Assembly (NCBI GenBank): GCA_030824175.1
Contig: JAVBYH010000207.1
Span: 1 to 7,232, forward strand
Source of the DNA: Bacteroidota bacterium
GTDB taxonomy: Bacteria > Bacteroidota > Ignavibacteria > UBA10030 > UBA8401
Direction of reading: 5' to 3'
Length of the DNA stretch: 7,232 bases
The notes beneath the pieces were generated by a model. That model was not told the origin of the DNA, ran no database searches, and saw only the letters and a program-made list of their open reading frames with translations. Shown here in pieces: positions 1 to 5,237 of this stretch (positions are counted from its first letter, which is position 1; each line of letters starts with the position of its first letter). The position numbers and the translations under genes were made by a program.

Positions 1-2
1 AT

Positions 3-3000
3 CTCCGGTACAAGACCATGTATGAGAAGGATATCCGCGCGTGGAACGAGTACTCATGGGACCTGCGGAAAAAAGTCGAGAAGTTCATCGAGACGAAGGA
101 TATCAATCAGCTCTTCGCCGTTCTCGGCGCCGCGCATGGGATCATCAACGCGCCCAACGCCGACGACAAGGAAAAGGATTTTACGACGTACAATAACAAG
201 GCGCTCGAGGTGTTCAAGCATCTGCTTCTCTCGGCGCCCGAACCGACGACACCGTATCATGCGCCGGCACCGAAACTCGACCCGGCATCGGCCGGTGTCT
301 CGGCAGCGGGCAAAAAAGTACTCATCGCATGCACGCACTTCTGGCCTTCTGTCGGCGGGGTGGAGATCATCGCCGAAAATCTCGGCGCGCACCTCGTTGA
401 GAACGGATGCAGCGTCGATGTCGCGACGATCGAGATCCCCGGCCGCACGGCCGGCACCCATCGCGGCGTGACGATCATTTCCCTCACGAACGCTCTTCGT
501 CCGGACGGCACGTCGGTGTGGGCCGGACAGATCCGCGAACTGGCGGCGTCCGGAACGTATGACGCGTGCATCCTGCTGTCCGATCCTACGACAGACCTCC
601 TCTGGTCGATCGAACATGCGGCGATTCCGGCACGCACGCGACTACTCGTCCAGCCCATCATCAACGTGGACGGGTACGCCTCGTGGCGCGACAATGAAGA
701 TTTCACCGCCAGGCTTGCCGCTCTCCTTGCGAAGGCGACGGCCGCGGTCGCGCTGACCGAGACCGGGGTGGACGATTCGTTCATGAGAGGGAGGGGGCTC
801 CGTCCGGTCTTCCTCCCGAACGCGACGGACCCGCTTCCCGTACAGTCGGATTTCAGAAGAACGCACAATATACCCGCCGGGAATTTCCTCCTGGTCCATG
901 TCGCGAATCTCTATGCGGTGAAAAACCACATCGGCCTCCTGCGGACGCTTCGTTCGCTGCCGGAGGATTGCAGCCTCGTGATGATCGGTTATCCGACCAA
1001 CGAGCGAGACTACGTGAATGCATTCGCCGCAGAGCTGCGCTCGCATCCCCGCGTCGTCTATCTTCCCGGACTGCCCCAGGAGGGCGTCGCTGCAGCGATC
1101 GCCGCAGCCGATCTGCTGCTCCTGGCCTCGCACGGCGAGGTGTCCCCGGTCTGCATCATGGAAGCGATGAGCCACCGTACGGCATGGCTCGCAACCCCGA
1201 CGTGCGGCACGGTGAACGAACTTGGCGGCGGTATCGTCGCCGAGGTGGAGAAATTTACCGCCGTCATCGAGGTGCTAAAGAGCGACCGTGCCCTGCTGAA
1301 GGGCCTGGCCGATACCGGTCATCGTCATTGGGAGACGTGTTTTTCCTGGAAGACGGTCATCAGGGGATGGATGGAGCTGATCGTCGACGGCCGTATGTCA
1401 CGGTCCTTCGTGATGCCCGGGGATGTTGCCCGTGAGAAGACGCTGCTCCACGCCAGGGTCGATGCGTTGGTTTCCGATCGGGCACAGACGCAACCGGTTG
1501 CGCCGGCAGTTCGCTCCGCCGCCGCCGTGAAGGTCGTTGCCATCATCTCGGCGTATAACGAAGGCGACGTCATTTCACAGGTCATCGGCGATCTCATCGC
1601 CAACAATGTGGATGTATATCTCCTCGATAACAATTCGAGCGACAACACCGTCGCGGAGGCATCGCAGTGGCTCGGCAAGGGACTCCTCCACATCGAGCGT
1701 TTCCCCGACGACTGCGGGTATCCCGCGCGGAACAAGAAGGAATACGTCTGGCGCGATATTCTGCGGCGCAAGGAGGAGCTCGCGCAAACGCTCACTGCCG
1801 ACTGGTACATTCACGCGGACGCGGATGAATTCCGCGAGAGCCCGTTTGCGGACCAGACGCTGGCCGAAGGGATTGCGGACGTCGACAAGGCCGGGTTCAG
1901 TGCCATCAATTTTGAGCTGCTGAATTTCCGCCCCGTGAACGACAACTTCGTTCCAGGGAGCGATGTGCGCGCCGCTCTGTGTCATTATGAGAAGGGCGGC
2001 TGGTTCGACAGCGGACAGATCAAGGCGTGGAAAAATACCGGTCAACGGGTCGATCTCGTCTCTACCGGCGGGCATTCCGTCGGCTTTGCGGGGCGAAAGG
2101 TCTATCCCGTGCCGTTCATCCTCCGCCACTATCCCATCCGCAGCGAGCAGCATGGACGGGCCAAAGTGTTTCAGGATCGTCTGACGAGGTTTGCAAAAGA
2201 GGAACGCGACGCAGGGTGGCATGTGCAGTACGACGAGTTCGTGACGGCACAGAAATCGTTCCTCGCGGATGAATCACAGTTGCTGCGCTACGACGGGAAC
2301 GTGTACCGCGGCGAATTGCTCCGCAGGGCGAAGAAAAAAATATCGATCTACAAGTCGCCGGATGGCTCCGAGGTGGCGCGGCTCGAAAACGCGCTCATCA
2401 ATGTGCCGTACGACGTCGCCCTGCTCCGCCGCCTGTCGGGCCTGTATCTTCGGCACGATGCGGGCGAACTGGCCGCTGTGCTTCTCAGGAGGATCCTCGA
2501 AGTGCTGCCGAACGATGAGGAAGCGTTGCGCGCGATCCGGACGCTTCGTTCCGAGGAGCCCGGCGAACCCCTGCATGGGGCGACGCCGCCTGCGACAGTG
2601 TCCATCATCATTCCGGTGTGTAATAAAGCGGACCTGACACGCGCCTGCGTCGACGCGCTCTACCGGTCGACGCGCGCGGAACAGTTCGAGCTCATCATCG
2701 TGGACAACGCCTCGACCGACGGGACGACACAATTCCTGCATGACCTCAGTACGCGGTACGGCAATGTCACCATCATCACCAACGAATCGAATCTCGGATT
2801 CGCAAAAGCGAACAACCTCGGCGCCCGCGCGGCATCGGGAACATACCTGCTGTTCCTGAACAACGATACTGAACCGACAAGCGGCTGGCTCGATCATTTG
2901 ACAAGCGTCCTGACGACGGACACCGTGGCGGGCATCGCCGGAGCGAAATTATTGTACCCGAACCGGACGATCCAGCATGCGGGCATTCAGTTCATGCAGC

Positions 3001-4853
3001 TGCGCGAGCCGCTGCTTCTCGACGGCTACGGTGCTGTCAGCGCCGTGCCCGATCATCCATACCGAAACGAGGCCGAGACGCTGCCCGCGGTGAACGTGCG
3101 GCGGACGCTGGACATGGTCACCGGGGCATGCCTCATGATCGCGGCCGGTCTCTTCGCCGACGTCGGCGGATTCGACGAGACGTACATCAACGGCTGCGAA
3201 GACATCGATCTGTGTCTGAAGGTGCGCAACATCGGGCGCACCGTCGTCTATGAACCCCGCTCCGTCGTGATCCACCACGAGGGTCAATCCGATGGACGCT
3301 TCACGCATGTCCGGAAAAATCTCGAGCACTTCTTCCGCACGTGGGGCCGGCAGTTCGACGCGTCGTGGCGCTTCACACCGCGACGCAGCGCAGCGTCAGC
3401 CGTGACCCCGCCGTCTCCCGCCGTTGTGTGGGAAGGCTCGCAATTCGTCTACCATTCGCTGGCGCTCATCAACAGGGAAATGTGCAAGCGGCTCGCCGGC
3501 GACGGCGCCAATCTCTCGATCATTCCGTACGAAGCCGACCGGTATGTTCCCGCTCCGGCCGATCCGTCCGCGGCGCTGCAGCAATTCGTCAACAAGGATA
3601 TCGGTCCCGCGGAGATCCACGTTCGCCTGCAATGGCCGCCGAATCTTTCGCCGCCGCCTTCAGGCCGGTGGGTGATCAACCAGCCGTGGGAATTCGGCGC
3701 GCTGCCCACTGAATGGGTGGATGTGTTCTCGTCGGACGTCGATGAGATGTGGGTGATCAGCAATTATGTCCGCACCTGCTACATCGACAGCGGAGTGCCG
3801 CACGACAGGGTGTTCGTCGTTCCCTGCGGATTCGACCCCGCACACATGAACCTGAAGACAAAGCCGTACGCGCTGAAGACGAAGAAAAAATTCAAGTTCC
3901 TCTTCGTCGGCGGGACGATCTACCGCAAAGGCATAGACATCCTGCTCGATGCGTATACGCAGTCGTTTACGAACCGCGACAATGTGTGTCTCGTTATTAA
4001 AGATATGGGAGGCGATTCGTTTTACAAGGGACGGAATTGCAGGGAGCAGATTGCCGAGATAAAAAAACAGAAGAACGCTCCGGCCATCGAGTATATCGAT
4101 GCGATGCTGAGCGAAAAACAGCTTGCCGGCCTCTATGCCGCGTGCGACGTGCTCGTGCATCCGTACCGCGGGGAAGGATTCGGATTGCCCATTCTCGAAG
4201 CGATGGCATGCGGCACGCCGGTGATCGTGCCCAACGGCGGCGCCTGCCTCGATTTCTGCACCGAGGCAAACAGCCTGCTCGTCGATGCGCGGAAAATCAT
4301 GTTCCAGGAAAAACGGGTCGACGCGTACGCCACAACGATCAATCCGTGGCTGCTCGAACCGTCGCTGGACGACCTCAAATCGAAAATGCAGTATGCCCTG
4401 GCGCATCCCAGCGAACTTGCGGCTCTCGGGAAACGGGCACACGATGATGTGCACGCTTCATGGACGTGGGACCATGCATATGCGATCCTGAAAGAGCGCA
4501 TCGCCGTGCTGAAAGACAAACCGGTCAGGCGTTTCGAAGCGGATGATTCGGACGATGCTGAACTTGCCCTGGCGGAACGTCTGCTCGGTGAGAACAAGAT
4601 TGCGCACGCAATCGAAATCCTCACCGCGATGGTCGGGCGGGATCCGGCGAACATCAACGCCCTGAACGATCTGGCCGCTGCTGCCATCATCGGTGCAAAT
4701 TTTCCGGCAGCGGCCGATTTTCTCGCACAGGTGCTCACACTCGATCCGAAGAATGTAACTGCACAGGAAAACTGGACGTTTCTCCGGCAGTCGCGGATTG
4801 AACGCGGTGAACCGGCTTCGTCGATACCCGTTACATTGCCGCTCGTGCAATAA
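3..4853 (+). CDS. Giant four-module glycosyltransferase (GT4-GT2-GT2-GT4) with TPR-like helices; 5' end probably outside the window
   Basis: Residues are numbered from the ATG at 18 (1611 residues to the TAA at 4851). The protein is predicted to be cytoplasmic and to transfer sugars from nucleotide-sugar donors to a growing surface glycan. Domain order: a helical N-terminus (1-75); GT4 (about 99-460, VGGVE at 112-116, E374-x7-E382); GT2 (about 503-745, DNNSSD at 537-542, DAD at 601-603); a TPR-like linker (about 785-850); a second GT2 (about 859-1118, DNASTD at 896-901, NND at 948-950, ED-x-D at 1061-1064, HHEG at 1086-1089); a second GT4 (about 1136-1500, RKG at 1303-1305, E1386-x7-E1394); and a C-terminal TPR pair (about 1513-1594). 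There is no signal peptide or membrane segment. Start: the frame stays open upstream of ATG 18 (codons for L-R-Y-K-T) and no Shine-Dalgarno precedes that ATG, so the gene probably begins further left. A terminator follows the stop. Donors, acceptor and product cannot be read from the sequence. The glycosyltransferase call is secure; the pathway is inferred. Confidence 0.95.
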   Translation, partial: LRYKTMYEKDIRAWNEYSWDLRKKVEKFIETKDINQLFAVLGAAHGIINAPNADDKEKDFTTYNNKALEVFKHLLLSAPEPTTPYHAPAPKLDPASAGVSAAGKKVLIACTHFWPSVGGVEIIAENLGAHLVENGCSVDVATIEIPGRTAGTHRGVTIISLTNALRPDGTSVWAGQIRELAASGTYDACILLSDPTTDLLWSIEHAAIPARTRLLVQPIINVDGYASWRDNEDFTARLAALLAKATAAVALTETGVDDSFMRGRGLRPVFLPNATDPLPVQSDFRRTHNIPAGNFLLVHVANLYAVKNHIGLLRTLRSLPEDCSLVMIGYPTNERDYVNAFAAELRSHPRVVYLPGLPQEGVAAAIAAADLLLLASHGEVSPVCIMEAMSHRTAWLATPTCGTVNELGGGIVAEVEKFTAVIEVLKSDRALLKGLADTGHRHWETCFSWKTVIRGWMELIVDGRMSRSFVMPGDVAREKTLLHARVDALVSDRAQTQPVAPAVRSAAAVKVVAIISAYNEGDVISQVIGDLIANNVDVYLLDNNSSDNTVAEASQWLGKGLLHIERFPDDCGYPARNKKEYVWRDILRRKEELAQTLTADWYIHADADEFRESPFADQTLAEGIADVDKAGFSAINFELLNFRPVNDNFVPGSDVRAALCHYEKGGWFDSGQIKAWKNTGQRVDLVSTGGHSVGFAGRKVYPVPFILRHYPIRSEQHGRAKVFQDRLTRFAKEERDAGWHVQYDEFVTAQKSFLADESQLLRYDGNVYRGELLRRAKKKISIYKSPDGSEVARLENALINVPYDVALLRRLSGLYLRHDAGELAAVLLRRILEVLPNDEEALRAIRTLRSEEPGEPLHGATPPATVSIIIPVCNKADLTRACVDALYRSTRAEQFELIIVDNASTDGTTQFLHDLSTRYGNVTIITNESNLGFAKANNLGARAASGTYLLFLNNDTEPTSGWLDHLTSVLTTDTVAGIAGAKLLYPNRTIQHAGIQFMQLREPLLLDGYGAVSAVPDHPYRNEAETLPAVNVRRTLDMVTGACLMIAAGLFADVGGFDETYINGCEDIDLCLKVRNIGRTVVYEPRSVVIHHEGQSDGRFTHVRKNLEHFFRTWGRQFDASWRFTPRRSAASAVTPPSPAVVWEGSQFVYHSLALINREMCKRLAGDGANLSIIPYEADRYVPAPADPSAALQQFVNKDIGPAEIHVRLQWPPNLSPPPSGRWVINQPWEFGALPTEWVDVFSSDVDEMWVISNYVRTCYIDSGVPHDRVFVVPCGFDPAHMNLKTKPYALKTKKKFKFLFVGGTIYRKGIDILLDAYTQSFTNRDNVCLVIKDMGGDSFYKGRNCREQIAEIKKQKNAPAIEYIDAMLSEKQLAGLYAACDVLVHPYRGEGFGLPILEAMACGTPVIVPNGGACLDFCTEANSLLVDARKIMFQEKRVDAYATTINPWLLEPSLDDLKSKMQYALAHPSELAALGKRAHDDVHASWTWDHAYAILKERIAVLKDKPVRRFEADDSDDAELALAERLLGENKIAHAIEILTAMVGRDPANINALNDLAAAAIIGANFPAAADFLAQVLTLDPKNVTAQENWTFLRQSRIERGEPASSIPVTLPLVQ
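312..1397 (+). other. Protein domain: GT4-type (GT-B fold) glycosyltransferase module 1
   Basis: This is the first module of the giant protein, about residues 99-460. The N-terminal Rossmann half opens with a beta strand (KVLIACTHF) and the glycine-rich VGGVE loop typical of GT4 enzymes. The inter-domain segment ends in VFLPNATDPLP, which matches the usual 'vPNgvD' stretch. The donor-binding half starts near residue 289 and has K302 at the position of the conserved GT4 lysine. The E-x7-E signature is E374 to E382 and is followed by EAM. GT4 enzymes are retaining transferases that use nucleotide-sugar donors; the sugar is not predictable here. Confidence 0.88.
1524..2252 (+). other. Protein domain: GT2-type (GT-A fold) glycosyltransferase module, DADE subtype
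   Basis: This is the second module, about residues 503-745. It starts with the GT-A nucleotide-binding strand (VVAIISAYNEGDVI) and the DNNSSDNT motif at 537-544. The metal-binding motif is D601-A602-D603 followed by E604-F605, preceded by a WYIH strand. The later HYPIRS stretch (704-709), followed by a basic and aromatic helix, resembles the Glyco_tranf_2_4 (PF13704-like) subgroup, in which DADEF and a C-terminal 'HY..rS' occur together. The subgroup assignment is from memory of the family and was not searched. Confidence 0.82.
2592..3371 (+). other. Protein domain: GT2-type glycosyltransferase module, rhamnosyltransferase-like
   Basis: This is the third module, about residues 859-1118. It shows a textbook GT2 A-fold: VSIIIPVCNKADLT, then ELIIVDNASTDGT, then SNLGFAKANNLGARAASG, then LLFLNNDTEP as the DxD-equivalent. 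After these come the GFDE turn (1051-1054), ED-x-D (1061-1064) with the presumed catalytic acid, and HHEGQS (1086-1091). This arrangement is typical of the large GT2 subgroup that includes O-antigen and RfbF-like rhamnosyltransferases. The subgroup is recognisable; the actual sugar is not determined. Confidence 0.88.
3423..4517 (+). other. Protein domain: GT4-type glycosyltransferase module 2
   Basis: This is the fourth module, about residues 1136-1500. The acceptor half contains NQPWEFGALPTEW and DEMWVISNYVR, features seen in GT4 modules that are fused behind GT2 modules. The donor half starts at FKFLFVGGTIYRKGID, where K1304 is the conserved lysine. It continues to HPYRGEGFGLPILEAMACG, with E1386 and E1394 as the E-x7-E pair. 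It is closer to the GT4 consensus than module 1. No internal deletion or frameshift is visible. Confidence 0.9.
4554..4799 (+). other. Protein domain: C-terminal TPR-like repeat pair
   Basis: Residues about 1513-1594 form two 34-residue helical repeats with TPR-type spacing. The first is AERLLGENKIAHAIEIL..., ending at RDPAN. The second is ALNDLAAAAIIGANFPAAADFL..., ending at LDPKN. The DP-x-N endings and small residues at the packing positions are characteristic of TPRs. TPRs usually bind proteins or peptides, so this tail may dock the enzyme to a partner or to a protein acceptor. That role is inferred. Confidence 0.72.
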
Positions 4854-4861
4854 TCAACGAC

Positions 4862-4896
4862 ACGGCGTGCAGCAGATCAGTGCTGCACGCCGTTTT
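4862..4896 (+). terminator. Intrinsic (Rho-independent) terminator after the glycosyltransferase gene
   Basis: A perfect 13-bp inverted repeat (ACGGCGTGCAGCA at 4862-4874, TGCTGCACGCCGT at 4881-4893) encloses a 6-base loop (GATCAG). A run of four T residues (4893-4896) follows at once. The stem is GC-rich and begins 8 bases after the TAA stop codon, the usual place for an intrinsic terminator. The T run is short, so termination may be incomplete. On this reading the downstream gene needs its own promoter. Confidence 0.85.
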
Positions 4897-5019
4897 CGAT
4901 GGTATTCCCCCGCGTACTTACACACACAACGCCTCGCACCCACGTCATACCAACAAGACCCCCGCATTCCAGGTATTGTTTCCAACGTTTGATTTTATCT
5001 TGTGAAAATCAGGATGTCG

Positions 5020-5035
5020 TGCACGCGCTCGTGCA
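5020..5035. promoter_or_regulatory. Inverted repeat, possible operator half-sites TGCACG/CGTGCA
   Basis: Two perfect 6-bp arms, TGCACG and CGTGCA, are separated by 4 bases (CGCT). The outer five bases (TGCAC, GTGCA) are the same as those of the inverted repeat at 5066-5085, whose centre is 48 bases further on. It may be a dimeric-repressor site. The arms are short and GC-rich, so chance is possible. Confidence 0.25.
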
Positions 5036-5065
5036 GATGGACATTGACGTGCTCCGCCCGCTGCA

Positions 5066-5085
5066 TGCACAATCCAAATTGTGCA
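5066..5085. promoter_or_regulatory. Perfect 8-bp inverted repeat, possible operator
   Basis: The arms TGCACAAT and ATTGTGCA are perfect complements around a 4-base spacer (CCAA), giving a 20-bp dyad of the size bound by helix-turn-helix dimers. It lies 153 bases upstream of the start of the secreted-protein gene and is not followed by a T run, so a terminator is unlikely. No specific regulator is recognised. Confidence 0.4.
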
Positions 5086-5137
5086 ATTCGCGTCCAGAAT
5101 CGCCATTTGCAGCGAACTCTTTTTTTTTCAAATTTTT

Positions 5138-5161
5138 TTTAGCTGTTCCAGCTAAATTTTT
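5138..5161 (+). terminator. Terminator-like or attenuator-like AT-rich hairpin in the leader
   Basis: A perfect 8-bp stem (TTTAGCTG at 5138-5145, CAGCTAAA at 5149-5156) closes a 3-base loop (TTC), and five T residues follow (5157-5161). T9 (5120-5128) and T8 (5133-5140) tracts lie just upstream. The shape is that of an intrinsic terminator on the + strand, but the preceding gene already has a strong one. If the promoter lies upstream of this point, it could act as an attenuator for the secreted-protein gene. Otherwise it may be only part of an AT-rich promoter region. Confidence 0.4.
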
Positions 5162-5169
5162 CATAAATG

Positions 5170-5196
5170 TTGCCGATGATCAAGCAACAGCATAAT
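5170..5196 (+). promoter_or_regulatory. Weak candidate promoter for the secreted-protein gene
   Basis: TTGCCG (5170-5175) and CATAAT (5191-5196) resemble sigma-70 -35 and -10 boxes. Their 15-base spacing is shorter than the ideal 17. The T-rich island directly upstream could act as an UP-like element. Transcription would begin near 5203, leaving a leader of about 35 bases that carries the ribosome binding site. If the organism is Bacteroidota-like, its primary sigma factor may use a different consensus, so this is a low-confidence call. Confidence 0.2.
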
Positions 5197-5227
5197 GGAT
5201 AGCTGGATTCATATTAAAAAACTACAC

Positions 5228-5232
5228 GGAGG
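5228..5232 (+). promoter_or_regulatory. Shine-Dalgarno sequence of the secreted-protein gene
   Basis: GGAGG sits five bases (TATAT) before the ATG at 5238. It is a strong match to the anti-Shine-Dalgarno sequence at good spacing. Together with the signal peptide that begins at this ATG, it fixes the start of the downstream gene. Confidence 0.88.
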
Positions 5233-5237
5233 TATAT

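Larger units (their letters stand above)
4854..5237. other. Intergenic region (384 bases) with terminator, inverted repeats and AT-rich island
   Basis: No convincing gene lies here. From left to right it holds the terminator (4862-4896), a plain stretch (about 4897-4988), a weak AT inverted repeat (TGATTTT at 4990-4996 with AAAATCA at 5005-5011), two TGCAC...GTGCA inverted repeats (5020-5035 and 5066-5085), and an AT-rich island (about 5116-5168) with T9 and T8 tracts and a hairpin. A 6-bp inverted repeat (TGTTGC at 5168-5173, GCAACA at 5184-5189) and the ribosome binding site of the next gene follow. The island stands out against the GC-rich surroundings and probably carries promoter or leader functions for the downstream gene. 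Confidence 0.7.

Noticed and set aside
54..617. A 187-codon frame on the - strand, opposite the N-terminus and first GT4 module
   Set aside because: Its composition (Arg and Asp rich) and position opposite a conserved domain mark it as a shadow frame.
3660..4454. A 264-codon frame on the - strand, opposite the second GT4 module
   Set aside because: The + strand here has an unbroken GT4 domain with all motifs. The antisense translation is rich in His and Arg with no domain pattern, as expected for the shadow of a GC-rich gene.
4990..5011. A 7-bp AT-rich inverted repeat (TGATTTT / AAAATCA)
   Set aside because: The arms are short and AT-rich with an 8-base gap, no T run follows and no promoter boxes fit around it. 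It is not distinguishable from chance.
4899..5195. A 98-codon frame on the + strand inside the intergenic gap
   Set aside because: It starts just after the terminator with no Shine-Dalgarno, its residue composition is not protein-like, it ends in a stretch encoded by the T tracts (SFFFKFF), and it crosses both inverted repeats and the hairpin. It is most likely a chance frame.
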